The notes: generated by a model from the letters alone, not told the origin. Shown: positions 27,122 to 36,217, counted from the first letter of the stretch. The stretch is DNA of 64,000 nucleotides from Streptomyces broussonetiae (GCF_009796285.1 NZ_CP047020.1:9362001-9426000), one strand, 5' to 3'. Program-made: numbers and translations.

Positions 27122-28588
27122 ATGCTTCACTCCACCTGGCGTAGATTCTTCCGGCGCACCGCACTGGCCGCCGCACTGGGCGCCTTCGCCGCGGGTCTGA
27201 CGGTCGTCACCCCGCTGGCCGCGAGCGCGGCGGCTGCCGGCACCCTCCAGCAGGTCAGCAACTTCGGCTCGAACCCCGGCAACCTGGCGATGTACGAGTA
27301 CGCGCCGTCCGGCCTGCCTGCCGGCGCACCGCTGGTCGTGGCTCTGCACGGGTGCACCCAGTCGGCGAGCGACTACCACGCGAACTCCGGGTGGCAGAAG
27401 TTCGCCGACCAGTGGGGCTTCGCCGTGGTCTACCCGCAGACCAGTGCGGCCAACAACAGCCTGTCCTGCTTCAGTTGGTTCGACTCGACCAAGGACACCC
27501 GCGGTAATGGCGAGGCGGCCTCCGTCAAGCAGATGGTCGACACCGCCGTGGCGCAGTACGGCTCGGACCGCAGCCGCATCTTCGTCACCGGGCTGTCCGC
27601 CGGCGGCGGCATGACCGCGGACCTGCTCGCCGACTATCCGGACGTGTTCGCCGGCGGTTCCGTCGACTCCGGCATCCCCGCGCAGTGCGCCACCACCCAG
27701 ACCGGCGCCTCCGGCTGCCAGTACAGCAGCCAGAACCTCACCCCGCAGCAGTGGGGCGACAAGGTCCGCAACTCCGATCCGGGGTACTCGGGCCCATGGC
27801 CGCGCGTCGCCGTCTGGCAGGGCACCTCCGACACCACCGTCGCCCCGGTCAACGGGACCGAGCTGCGCGACCAGTGGACCGATGTCCGGGGCATCGGCCA
27901 GACGGCCTCCAGCACCCAGACCCTGACCGGCGGCACCACCGAGAGCATCTACGACGACGCCACCGGCAAGCCCGCCGTCGCCCTGTTCTCGGTCTCCGGT
28001 ATGGCGCACGGCCTTGCCGTGAACCCCGGCTCGGGCGCCGACCAGTGCGGCAGCACAGGTACCTACTACCTCAACTACATCTGCTCCAGCTACTACACCG
28101 CGAAGTTCTGGGGTCTGGACGGCAGCGGCGGCCAGGGCGGCACCGGTTCCCTGCCCGCGCCGTCCGGCCTCACGGTGACCGGCACCACCGACACGGGCGT
28201 CTCGCTGTCGTGGAACTCCGTCAGCGGCGCCGCCTCCTACAACATCTACCGCGACGGCACGATGGTCGGTTCCGCGACGGGCACCACGTACACCGACACC
28301 GGCCTGTCGGCGGGCACCGCCTACGGTTACACCGTCGCCGCGGTCGACTCCTCCGGTGCTGTCGGCGCGTCGTCCGCTTCGGTCACGGCGACGACGACGG
28401 GCTCCGCGGCCCAGTGCTACACCGACAACAACTACAACCAGGTGCAGGCCGGACGAGCCCACCAGAGCGGTGGCTACACCTACGCCGACGGCTCCGACGA
28501 GAACATGGGTCTGTACAACGTGGCCGTCACCCACACCCTGACGGAGACCTCCCCGGGCTACTTCGTCATCGCCGACTCCGGCTGCTGA
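27122..28588 (+). CDS. phaZ: Secreted poly(3-hydroxybutyrate) depolymerase with Fn3 linker and PHB-binding domain
   Basis: This secreted enzyme hydrolyses extracellular PHB to 3-hydroxybutyrate and oligomers. The 488-aa product has a signal peptide with twin Arg (WRRFFRRTALAAALGAFAAG) cleaved near 37-39. In the catalytic domain (about 40-345) the oxyanion segment is VVALHGCTQ, the lipase box GLSAG at 157-161, and the catalytic His candidate lies in GMAHGLAV. A fibronectin III linker follows (about 352-435; PAPSGLTVTGTTDTGVSLSW), then a C-terminal substrate-binding domain (about 438-488; CYTDNNYNQVQAGRAHQSGG). The ATG at 27122 begins the signal. A strong hairpin follows the stop. Confidence 0.95.
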   Translation: MLHSTWRRFFRRTALAAALGAFAAGLTVVTPLAASAAAAGTLQQVSNFGSNPGNLAMYEYAPSGLPAGAPLVVALHGCTQSASDYHANSGWQKFADQWGFAVVYPQTSAANNSLSCFSWFDSTKDTRGNGEAASVKQMVDTAVAQYGSDRSRIFVTGLSAGGGMTADLLADYPDVFAGGSVDSGIPAQCATTQTGASGCQYSSQNLTPQQWGDKVRNSDPGYSGPWPRVAVWQGTSDTTVAPVNGTELRDQWTDVRGIGQTASSTQTLTGGTTESIYDDATGKPAVALFSVSGMAHGLAVNPGSGADQCGSTGTYYLNYICSSYYTAKFWGLDGSGGQGGTGSLPAPSGLTVTGTTDTGVSLSWNSVSGAASYNIYRDGTMVGSATGTTYTDTGLSAGTAYGYTVAAVDSSGAVGASSASVTATTTGSAAQCYTDNNYNQVQAGRAHQSGGYTYADGSDENMGLYNVAVTHTLTETSPGYFVIADSGC

Positions 28589-28603
28589 ACCGGCCAGCCC
28601 CAC

Positions 28604-28638
28604 GCCTGCGCCGGCTGGTCAGAGGGGCCGGCGCAGGC
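28604..28638 (+). terminator. Terminator hairpin after phaZ
   Basis: A perfect 12-bp inverted repeat GCCTGCGCCGGC / GCCGGCGCAGGC with an 11-base loop starts 15 bp past the phaZ stop. There is no U-tract, as is usual for Streptomyces terminators. Confidence 0.75.
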
Positions 28639-29037
28639 AACGCCCGACAACGGCTCCGTCTCCGGCTCCGTCGACTTCGCTTCGAGCTTCGAGTCCGTAC
28701 CGCCGCCGACGCGTCGGCGGGCTCGACGCGTGCCCTCTGCCGGGCCGGACGAGACAGGAGGTGCGATGCCGGTCCCACTCCGTGTCGGTGCCCGTGCGTC
28801 GCGCACCTTATGGGCGACGGGGATCGTCGCAGCTGGCGGGCGGGACCGGGGCAAGTCCGCCGGGCGAGCCAAGGAGATCGCCGCGCGGCAGGGCCGCGGC
28901 CGGCGGCCTCGCCGCACCGTCCAGCCCGACATGCCGGCATTGCACGGGGGCCGAGGTGGAATGGGTGCGACGGTTTCTCCGCCGTCGCCCTGTCCGGCCG
29001 GTACGGCATCTGACAGGAGAAGACCACGGCCGTGGGC
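28639..29037. other. Non-coding gap
   Basis: Frames on both strands are Arg-rich and unlike any family. Nothing supportable is seen between the two terminator hairpins. Confidence 0.5.
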
Positions 29038-29091
29038 CGGCACCTGTGCGGGGCGACCCGAGTCCGCTCGGGTCGCCCCGCACAGGTGCCG
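29038..29091 (-). terminator. Exceptionally long terminator hairpin after the fasciclin gene
   Basis: A perfect 25-bp inverted repeat (arms 29038-29062 and 29067-29091, left arm beginning CGGCACCTGTGCGGGG) has a TCCG tetraloop. It lies 11 bp beyond the stop of the minus-strand fasciclin gene. Confidence 0.85.
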
Positions 29092-29102
29092 AGATCGGTG
29101 AG

Positions 29103-29681
29103 TCAGGACGGGGGCCGCAGAACTGCGTCAATGACGTAGATGGTGGCGTTCGCGGCCTTGATGTTGCCGCAGACGATTTTCGCCTTGCCGTTGACCTTGA
29201 ATTCGGTGCCCGAGCCCGACGTGGTCAGTTTGCCGCCTTCCACCGTCGTGAAGGAGCCCTTGGCGAGCGCGTCCGGTGTGATCTGCTTGGCCACGATGTG
29301 GTACGTCAGCACCTTCTTCAGCTGCCCCTGATTGCTGAGGAGCGAGGCCAGCTGCGACGCGGACGCCTGCTGGAATGCCTGGTCGTTGGGAGCGAAGATG
29401 GTGACGTTGGGTTTTCCGTCGAGGGCGCCACTCAGCTTGGCTCTGACCGTGGCTGAGACCAGGTGGCTGAGCTGTGGATATGCGGCCGCAGCCTCTACGA
29501 CTTTGTCCTTGGCCGTGTTGGCCTTCTGGGCGAGCGCCGAACAGCCGGGACCGAACGTCCCCGACGGACTGGGAGACGCATCCTGCGCGTGGCTCTGTGC
29601 CGCCAGACCTCCGAGGGCGAGGGGGACGGTGACCAGAGTTGCCGCGGTGGCCTTTGCTGTACGCGTGCGAATGAACCTCAT
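29103..29681 (-). CDS. Secreted fasciclin-domain protein
   Basis: The 192-aa product has a signal peptide (MRFIRTRTAKATAATLVTVP, cleavage near AQSHAQD) and one fasciclin (FAS1) domain. VTIFAPNDQAFQQ and KKVLTYHIVAKQITPDAL are the conserved H1/H2 regions. The domain resembles mycobacterial MPT70-type adhesins. The ATG at 29681 has GGGAGGAAA upstream. Only two Cys occur (GPGCSALAQ and KIVCGNI), possibly a disulfide. It is a single-gene unit closed by a 25-bp hairpin. Confidence 0.9.
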   Translation of the reverse strand: MRFIRTRTAKATAATLVTVPLALGGLAAQSHAQDASPSPSGTFGPGCSALAQKANTAKDKVVEAAAAYPQLSHLVSATVRAKLSGALDGKPNVTIFAPNDQAFQQASASQLASLLSNQGQLKKVLTYHIVAKQITPDALAKGSFTTVEGGKLTTSGSGTEFKVNGKAKIVCGNIKAANATIYVIDAVLRPPS

Positions 29682-29884
29682 CGCGACTTTCCTCCCGTGG
29701 AGGGCGTGACACTGCAGAGGTATGGGTTGCGGAAGTCCTCGTTTCTGCTGGGCGGGGTGGGGCGGCTGCCGCGCCACGGCCCTGGGCTGCCATCACCCGG
29801 CCACTCAGCGAGCGTATCCAGCAGGTGCCGGTGACCGCATCTCGAGGCCCGGATGGATGCGGTGCGCGCTCTCGGGGCATCGGC

Positions 29885-30938
29885 ATGACGGCCGTCAGAT
29901 CGGTGCTGCATGCACGCGGGCTGTTGGACAGCGCCGACGCCTCCGGGGCCGCCCTGCTGGGTGAGGGCGGGCTGCTGACGGAGATCACCCGGGCCGTGCT
30001 GGAGCGGGCCCTGGAAGCGGAGATGACCGGGCACCTCGGCTACGAGAAGCACGGCCCCGCAGGCCGGGGCTCGGGCAACTCGCGCAACGGCGCTTCCGTG
30101 AAGACCGTGCTGACCAACGTGGGTGCCCTGACCGTGGAGGTGCCCAGGGACCGCAACGGCGACTTCGAACCTAAGCTGGCCCTGAAGAAGGCGCGCCGGC
30201 TGGCGGGCTTCAACGACCGTATCCTGTCGCTCTACGCGCGCGGGATGTCGGTGCGCGGTATCCGCTCCCACCTCGCCCAGATCTACGGGGTCGAGGTCAG
30301 CCCGGACCTGATCAGCAAGGTCACCGACGTGGTCGTGGACGAGCTGGCGACCCGGCAGAACCGGCCGCTCGACCCGGTCTGGCCGATCATCTACATCGGC
30401 GCGCTGTGGGTGAAGATCCGCTCCGGCGCGGTGACTTCGAAGCCGGTCTACCTGGCCGTCGGCGTCGACATGGACGGGCGCAAGGACGTCCTGGGCCTGT
30501 GGGTCGGCGCCGAGGGCGAGGGTGCGACCACGTGGATGGCTGTGCTCACCGAGCTGCGAAACCGCGGGGTCCAGGACGTCTGCATCGTGGTCTGTGATGG
30601 GCTGAAGGGCCTGGCCAGAGTTCACGCCCTACCTCGCGTTCCCATCCGCGATAAGGACAGTCGTCCACTCGACGAACATGGTCGAGTCGATCAACGCCCG
30701 CCTGTCGAAGGCCACCCGCAACCGCGGCCACTTCCCCTCGGAACAGGCCGCGTTGAAGGTGCTCTACCTCGCGGTCCGAGAGCAGATCACCCCGAAGGCG
30801 CGCGACGCCAACCACGTTGCCGCACACTGGAAGGAAGCACTGAACCAGTTCTCGCTCTTCTTCGAGGACCGGCTCAGCGTCCAATGAGCCCAAGGCACTT
30901 ACACAAGATCACAGACACGCCCCGGTTCTGTGTCGAGG
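29885..30938 (+). mobile_element. IS256-family element with internally deleted transposase
   Basis: The N-terminal two-thirds of a mutator-type transposase reads well from ATG 29885: GEGGLLTEITRAVLERALEA, GHLGYEKHGPAGRGSGNSRN, VDMDGRKDVLGLWVGAEGEG and VCDGLKGL. Directly after CDGLKGL, at about 30612, coding jumps frame to FTPYLAFPSAIRTVVHSTNM, VESINARLSKATRNRGHFPS and ending FEDRLSVQ at 30887. About 65-70 residues carrying part of the catalytic core are deleted. A right-end-like sequence ACTTACACAAGATCACAGAC lies at 30899-30918; no matching left inverted repeat was found near 29800-29880. The copy cannot move by itself. Confidence 0.85.
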
Positions 30939-31101
30939 CCGATCGGGCTTTCCCGGGCCAGGATGCATGGAGCGAGGACGTGGCCGCATGATCGAAGGGT
31001 CACACCAATCCGAGGACGTCGAGGTCGGCGTCCTGAGCCTTGACCGGGGAGCGGCCACCACCTGTCTGTCCTGGGACGAGTTCGAACAGGAGAGAGACGC
31101 T

Positions 31102-32235
31102 GTGAGGGCGACTTTCACACTGGGGCGGATCGCGGGGGTCCGGATCGGGGTCCACTGGAGCGTGCTGCTCATCTTCGGCATCATCGCGTTCGGTCTCGCG
31201 CAGGGCCAGTTCCCCCACGTGGATCCGGGCCATGCCCCGCTGGTGTACTGGTCGGCGGGCCTTGGGACTGCCGTGGTCTTTTTGGCCTCTCTGCTTGCCC
31301 ACGAACTGGCGCACGCGGTGGTGGCGCGGCGCAACGGCGTGGTCGTGGACGACATCGTGTTGTGGCTGTTGGGTGGGGTGGCCCGGCTGAAGTCGGAGGC
31401 GTCGAGCCCGGCGGCGGAACTGCGGATCGCGGGTGTCGGCCCGTTGGTCAGCCTCCTGTTGGGCGGACTCTTCATACTGGGCACCTGGCTGCTCGCCCTG
31501 GCGTCCGCACCCAGACTCCTGGCTGAAGTCGGGGCCTGGTTGGCGGGCATCAACCTGCTGCTCGCCGTGTTCAACGCCCTTCCCGCCGCTCCGCTCGACG
31601 GCGGGCGGCTGTTGCGTGCCTTCCTGTGGTGGCGTACGGGAGACCGAGTGCGGGCGACGGCCGGGGCCACCATGGCGGGACGCATCCTCGGCTGGCTGCT
31701 CATCGGGCTGGGCCTTGTTGTGTTCATGAGAGGCGGCGGGCTCGGCGGACTCTGGCTGGCACTGATCGGCTGGTTCCTTATCGCGGCCGCCACTGCTGAA
31801 GGACGGCAGGCGCAGCTGCGCGGTGTACTTGCCGGTGTCCCCGTACGGGACGCTATGACAAAAGACCCGCTCACGGTGCCCGCAGTCCTCACGGTCGCGG
31901 ATCTGCTGGCCGACCCGCGGTACCGGTACCGGCACTCGGCGTTCCCGGTGACCGATGTGTCCGGGGCACCCACCGGGCTGGTGACGCTGGACAGCGCCAG
32001 GGGGGTGCCGCCTGAGAAGAGCGGGACAGTGACGGTGGGCGAGGTGATGGTCCCCCTGTCGCAGACCTCCGTCGCGGGGCCGAACGACTCGCTGGCAGAT
32101 CTGCTGCCCCGCATGGAGCCCGGCGCCGCGCATCGGGTCCTGGTGATGGAAGAGGGCAGACTCGTTGGGATGCTGTCACTGTCGGACATCAGCCGTACGG
32201 TGAACTGGCTGATGAACACCGCTCGGAGCCGGTAG
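31102..32235 (+). CDS. Site-2-protease family M50 metalloprotease with C-terminal CBS domains (Rip3/Rv2625c-like)
   Basis: This is an intramembrane zinc protease of the S2P class. The 377-aa product has the HELAH metal motif at 67-71 in the second or third helix. NALPAAPLDGGRLLRAFLWW carries the third ligand Asp. Further helices follow, then a cytoplasmic tandem CBS region from about 245 (VRDAMTKDPLTVPAVLTVAD, LPRMEPGAAHRVLVMEEGR). GTG 31102 was chosen (AGGAGAGA upstream; RATFTLGRIAGVRIGVHWSV is the usual family N-terminus), not the longer frame from 30967. In Mycobacterium tuberculosis the relative belongs to the DosR regulon. Confidence 0.92.
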   Translation: MRATFTLGRIAGVRIGVHWSVLLIFGIIAFGLAQGQFPHVDPGHAPLVYWSAGLGTAVVFLASLLAHELAHAVVARRNGVVVDDIVLWLLGGVARLKSEASSPAAELRIAGVGPLVSLLLGGLFILGTWLLALASAPRLLAEVGAWLAGINLLLAVFNALPAAPLDGGRLLRAFLWWRTGDRVRATAGATMAGRILGWLLIGLGLVVFMRGGGLGGLWLALIGWFLIAAATAEGRQAQLRGVLAGVPVRDAMTKDPLTVPAVLTVADLLADPRYRYRHSAFPVTDVSGAPTGLVTLDSARGVPPEKSGTVTVGEVMVPLSQTSVAGPNDSLADLLPRMEPGAAHRVLVMEEGRLVGMLSLSDISRTVNWLMNTARSR

Positions 32236-32462
32236 GAAGCTTGCCTCTGCGCCGCGTACGTCGGCGTCGTCGGGGGGCACTTGGACACTTTCCGGAGGGC
32301 GGGTGCGAGGTGCCCTGGTCCGCAGGCCTTGCATCCCGAGGTGCAGGCAGCCCGTGGGCGCCATAGCGTGGAAAGGGAGAGATGATGCTGCCCCGCTCAT
32401 CTCGTGGAGGTGAGTGGGGAGAAGACGTTCGCGTTCGCACAGGACGGGAAGAAGGGATTGCC

Positions 32463-32642
32463 GTGGGGGCAGCACCGGAGATCCTGCCGGAGACACACCT
32501 GACGCCGCAGCAGGCACGTGAGAACCAGCGGCAGTGGTTCCTCGACGCATCCACCGGCGAGCTGAAGCCGGAGGAGAGTTCTGGTGAGGACCCGCAGGAC
32601 CGGCCGAAGCCGGTCCGGGTGGCGCGCTGGACCTTCGATTGA
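32463..32642 (+). CDS. Small protein coupled to ThiF gene (unknown)
   Basis: The 59-aa acidic, Gln/Glu/Pro-rich product (ILPETHLTPQQARENQRQWF, DASTGELKPEESSGEDPQ) was not recognised. Its stop overlaps the TTG of the ThiF-like gene, indicating translational coupling. GTG 32463 has AAGAAGG upstream; ATG 32382, with AAAGGGAG just before it, would add 27 Arg-rich residues. Such small partners of E1-like enzymes are sometimes substrates or modifiers, but there is no C-terminal Gly-Gly here (it ends VRVARWTFD). Confidence 0.5.
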   Translation: MGAAPEILPETHLTPQQARENQRQWFLDASTGELKPEESSGEDPQDRPKPVRVARWTFD

Positions 32643-33577
32643 CCGAACCTGCTTGGCAGGACCGTGTCTGGGCGCGGCACCGGCGGCGCACGGGAGCGGT
32701 CCTGATCGTGGGTACGGGTGCGGTAGGTGGGTTCCTGGCCGAGGAACTGGCGCGGCTCGGGTTCAGTCCCCTCCACCTGGTCGATCCCGACATCCTGGAG
32801 GTGGAGAACCTGGTTCGCCACCCGCTCGGCGCCCCGGCCCTGGGACAGCCGAAGGCCTCGGGGCTGGCGGGCAGGATCCGCCGGGAGTTCCCGCCGTGCG
32901 AGGCCACCGGCGTGGATGCCGACTTCCTGAAGCTTCCGGTCGGTGAGCAGCTGTGGCTGGCCGAGCAGGCCGACGTGGTGGTGGCAGCGACAGACTCCGC
33001 CGCGTGCCAGCGCCGTGTCAACGCCGTAGCGCTCGCGGCCCGCAAGCCCGCCGTGTACCCGGCGGTGTGGGTGGACGCGCGGGTCCGTGATGCCGAGGTC
33101 GGTGAGATCCTCTGGGTGCTGCCCGGCCGTCGAACGCCCTGCTACGAATGTGCGGCCGAGTTCCGGAACGGGGCGGCCGATGCGCAGGCGGCCCGGGGCA
33201 CCCGGCTCGACATCCAGCTCGTTGCCCTGGCCACCGCCCAGGTCGTGGCGGCGCTGGCCGACCCCGAAGACGAACACGCGGCGATCCTCGACCGGCAGCG
33301 CACCGCCGTCTACCTGCACGGGCTCACCCCCACCTCGCCGGCCATCCGCGACGCATTCCCCACCGGCGGTCTGGAGAGCCGCAACGTGCGCATCCCGTTT
33401 CCGGACCGGCCCTGCCCGGCGTGTCACGGCAGCCGACTACGTACCTGGGACGCAGCCCGGACACCACCCGATGAGCGGGAAGGAGCCCGCTGGGCGCATG
33501 TCGCCGCCTTCCTCACCATCGTGTTCATCGTCATGCTGCTGTTCCTCGTCCTGGCCGGCCGCTTCATACGCAGTTGA
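32639..33577 (+). CDS. ThiF/MoeB/HesA-type E1-like adenylyltransferase with C-terminal membrane anchor
   Basis: The 312-aa product has the E1 nucleotide motif (AVLIVGTGAVGGFLAEELAR), an acidic strand LVDPDILEVENLVRHPLGAP, and a core segment ADVVVAATDSAACQRRVNAV. A zinc-like CYEC...CPACH pair of Cys motifs is present. A final helix (about 288-308; VAAFLTIVFIVMLLFLVLAG) would anchor it to the membrane, which is unusual for ThiF proteins. The start is TTG at 32639 overlapping the small upstream gene. Whether it activates a ubiquitin-like protein, a peptide or a sulfur carrier is unknown. Confidence 0.82.
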   Translation: MTEPAWQDRVWARHRRRTGAVLIVGTGAVGGFLAEELARLGFSPLHLVDPDILEVENLVRHPLGAPALGQPKASGLAGRIRREFPPCEATGVDADFLKLPVGEQLWLAEQADVVVAATDSAACQRRVNAVALAARKPAVYPAVWVDARVRDAEVGEILWVLPGRRTPCYECAAEFRNGAADAQAARGTRLDIQLVALATAQVVAALADPEDEHAAILDRQRTAVYLHGLTPTSPAIRDAFPTGGLESRNVRIPFPDRPCPACHGSRLRTWDAARTPPDEREGARWAHVAAFLTIVFIVMLLFLVLAGRFIRS

Positions 33578-33633
33578 GGGACGGCCCGGACGTAGCGCCG
33601 CCCGCTGTCGGCCGGTGGCCTCGGCCGCCGCGT

Positions 33634-34518
33634 TCAGTGTTGCGGATGCGGAACGACCGCGACCGGGCACAGGGCGTGATGCAGCACGCCCTGGCTGACG
33701 GACCCGAGCAGCAAGCCTGTGAAACCTCCCAGGCCCCGGGATCCCACCACAAGGCCCAGCGCATGTGCGGACGCTTCGGTCAGCACTTTCACCGGGTGGC
33801 CGCGCACAACCTCGTGGTGAAGCTCCACATCCGGGTAGGCGGAGCCGTGGCCGGCCACCGTCTCCGAGAGCAGCCTGCGGCACTCCCGCTGCGCGGCCTG
33901 CTCGTCCAGGGCACCGAGGAGCGGAGGGCGCCATACGTGCAGCGCCCGTAGCCCCGCGCCGCGCGAAGCCGCCTCCTCGTACGCGTAGTCGACAGCCGTC
34001 TTCGAGTCCGGGCTGCCGTCCACGCCCACCACGAGGAACGAGGGCTGCTGCGAGACGTGTTCGACTTCGCGCACGACGATCACGGGGCAATCGGCGTGGG
34101 CGATGACCGGCACTGCCACCGAGGGGGAGCGGGCGAGTTCCTGTACGGCTGTCAGGTGCCGGGAGCCGAGTACGACCGCGGCGGCCTCCTGCGCCTGCCC
34201 GCGCAGTACCGAAGCCGCATCGCCTTGCACGAGCAGGACCGACACCGCGACCTCGGGCTGTCGGTCCCTGACGAACGCCTCGGCCTGCTCAAGGGCGTGT
34301 GTGCCGAGCGTACGCAGGGCCTCGTCCCACGTCTCCCACGCCGGTGTCAGTTCCGCCGTCCGGTATTTGGAGGGCGGTGCCTCTCGCGCGTGCACCAGGA
34401 GCAGCGGCAGCCTGCGCCGGTCGGCCTCGTCGGCTGCCCAGGCCGGCGCCAGCTGCTTCGTGGGATCCGGGTCGATGCCCACCACGATCGGCCGGGCATC
34501 CGGCGAACCGGTCACCAC
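33634..34518 (-). CDS. Tandem universal stress protein
   Basis: The 294-aa product holds two UspA domains. Domain 1 (about 8-150) starts RPIVVGIDPDPTKQLAPAW, but its nucleotide loop is degraded (VVLGSRHLTAVQELARSP). Domain 2 (about 160-292) starts SFLVVGVDGSPDSKTAVDYA and has the intact ATP loop LVVGSRGLGGFTGLLLGSVS. GTG 34518 and GTG 34515 are alternative starts behind GGGAGGT. It is convergent with the ThiF-like gene. Two-domain USPs of this form are dormancy-associated in mycobacteria. Confidence 0.93.
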   Translation of the reverse strand: MVTGSPDARPIVVGIDPDPTKQLAPAWAADEADRRRLPLLLVHAREAPPSKYRTAELTPAWETWDEALRTLGTHALEQAEAFVRDRQPEVAVSVLLVQGDAASVLRGQAQEAAAVVLGSRHLTAVQELARSPSVAVPVIAHADCPVIVVREVEHVSQQPSFLVVGVDGSPDSKTAVDYAYEEAASRGAGLRALHVWRPPLLGALDEQAAQRECRRLLSETVAGHGSAYPDVELHHEVVRGHPVKVLTEASAHALGLVVGSRGLGGFTGLLLGSVSQGVLHHALCPVAVVPHPQH

Positions 34519-34680
34519 ATACCTCCCAAGATGGCCCCGTCACTGGAGTGAGCCTGACGGCCTAGCACACGGCCTGACAGCCAGCCTGCCTGCCGTGACC
34601 TGCGGCGAGGAATCGATGTTGCTGCCCGGTACCTGAGCCGGGTGCGGCTTCACGGTCGGGCGACAGCCCTGGTGCCGGCC

Positions 34681-35712
34681 TCACCGGCGCAGTCCTGGTT
34701 CACCGGCCAGCGGCGGGGTGGGCAGGCCCGCGTCCTCGTGGAGACCGTTCAGCCACTCCTGCAGAGCCTCCTGGACGGTGTACCGGGGCGTCCAGTCCAG
34801 TTCGTGCTGGGCCCGCGTCGTGTCCATGATCGGGAAGTGCAGGACGGCGTCGAACAGGGACGGGGGAGTACGCAGCAGATGCGCTCGCCAGGCGGCCGAG
34901 ACCACGGCCCGAACCGGCCGACCCGGCACCGGAACGGCCCGTGCGTCGAACATCTTGGCCAGCATGGCCGCGTCCACTACGGGCTCGGCGGCCAGGTTGA
35001 AGGCTCCGTGCACCGTGCGCACGGTGGCCTGGTAGAAGGCCTCGGCCGCGTCGTCGGTGTGCAGGGCCTGGTAGCGCATGCCGGGGATGTTCGGGATCGC
35101 GGGCATGCGCTCCGGGTGAGTCAGATGCTTGGGCACCAGCGGGCCGCGGAACAAACGGTGCTGCTCGCACGCGGCTTCCCGCTTGAACATGAAGCCCGGC
35201 CGCATCCGCACCACGCGGACCCCAGGGTGCTGGAGTTCGAAGGCGTCGAGGACGCGCTCGACGTAGGCCTTCTCCTGGCACAGCGGCGACTCCGGCCAGC
35301 CGTCGGTGGGCCAGAACTCGTCCACAGCCCGGTCCTTGGGCCCGGGTGAGTAGGCCCCGACGAAGGACGCGTAGATCAGCGCGGGGACGTCGGCCGCGGC
35401 CGCGGCGTCGAAGACCCGGATGCTGCCCTGGACATTCGTGCGCCATGTCGTCACCGGGTGATGCGTGGGCTGGAACAGCCACGCCAGGTGGATGACGGCG
35501 TCCGCGCCGGCGAAGTGACCGGCCAGGTCGGTGCTGTCTTCCGCGACGTCCGCGCTCGCCCACTCGGTCTTCGCCGGAGACCACTGCGGAAGGCGGCGGG
35601 CCAATCCCAGAATCGAGTCGATCAGGGGTTCCGCGCGCAGTGTCTGGACAACACTGGTGCCGAGGTTTCCGGTGGCCCCGACGACGACCACGCGCATGCC
35701 GGGAGGTGTCAT
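34681..35712 (-). CDS. NAD-dependent epimerase/dehydratase (extended SDR)
   Basis: The 343-aa product has the extended-SDR nucleotide motif MRVVVVGATGNLGTSVVQTL and a substrate-side pattern IHLAWLFQPTHHPVTTWRTN. The Tyr-x3-Lys site appears changed: the segment expected to hold it reads PESPLCQEKAYVERVLDA, so catalysis by the classical mechanism is uncertain. Such proteins (like those near Rv2073/Rv0501) are usually atypical SDRs with unknown substrates. The ATG at 35712 was chosen at the start of homology; the ribosome site is weak. Confidence 0.82.
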   Translation of the reverse strand: MTPPGMRVVVVGATGNLGTSVVQTLRAEPLIDSILGLARRLPQWSPAKTEWASADVAEDSTDLAGHFAGADAVIHLAWLFQPTHHPVTTWRTNVQGSIRVFDAAAAADVPALIYASFVGAYSPGPKDRAVDEFWPTDGWPESPLCQEKAYVERVLDAFELQHPGVRVVRMRPGFMFKREAACEQHRLFRGPLVPKHLTHPERMPAIPNIPGMRYQALHTDDAAEAFYQATVRTVHGAFNLAAEPVVDAAMLAKMFDARAVPVPGRPVRAVVSAAWRAHLLRTPPSLFDAVLHFPIMDTTRAQHELDWTPRYTVQEALQEWLNGLHEDAGLPTPPLAGEPGLRR

Positions 35713-36179
35713 GAGTCTCGCCTGCCCTCGAGGCGCTGAGATGGAATGGTTGTTGAGTCCCCTTCCACGACCGTAAGCCGACATCGGCGGCGCCGCACGG
35801 CGCTACGCGCCGCCCGCAGACCGTGCGTCTGAGCCTTGATGCATGCGCGGGCCGCCATGGGCACGTCCGCCCATCCGGCGCACACCGGCTGCCCCGCACG
35901 GCTCGTTGATCCAGTCGTGGCAGCACAGAGGCCTGGCGCGGACGTGTCCTACGCAGCGTTGTCCGTGGTGTGCCCGACCGCCACTTGGTGCAGACGCCGG
36001 TCAACGACGCTGCGGGCACAGCCGGTCAGCCTCTTGTAACAGCCCGGCTTCCGCGACTGACGACGTCCCGGTGATCGCCTGCGCTGGATGCCCCGGAGCC
36101 GGCCGGGTAAGGGAGCTGCTGGAGACCCAGTTACGCAGCCCTTCGGTGATCGCGTTGGGCAGGTGATGCCCGCTTCGCG
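35713..36179. other. Non-coding gap
   Basis: No gene was supported between the epimerase and SPW genes. Frames on both strands are low-quality shadows. Confidence 0.5.
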
Positions 36180-36217
36180 CGTGGTGGGCCCGAGCGAACC
36201 GACTTGGTCCCACCACG
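36180..36217 (-). terminator. Terminator-like hairpin after SPW gene
   Basis: Nine-base arms CGTGGTGGG / CCCACCACG with a 20-base loop lie 16 bp beyond the SPW gene stop. There is no U-tract. Confidence 0.5.

Noticed and set aside
28730..29101. Plus-strand 123-codon frame between phaZ and the fasciclin gene
   Set aside because: It is Arg/Pro/Gly-rich, unrecognised, and runs through the 25-bp terminator hairpin.
34681..36019. Alternative long frames over the epimerase gene
   Set aside because: Only the frame ending at 34681 carries the SDR nucleotide motif; the others are shadows.
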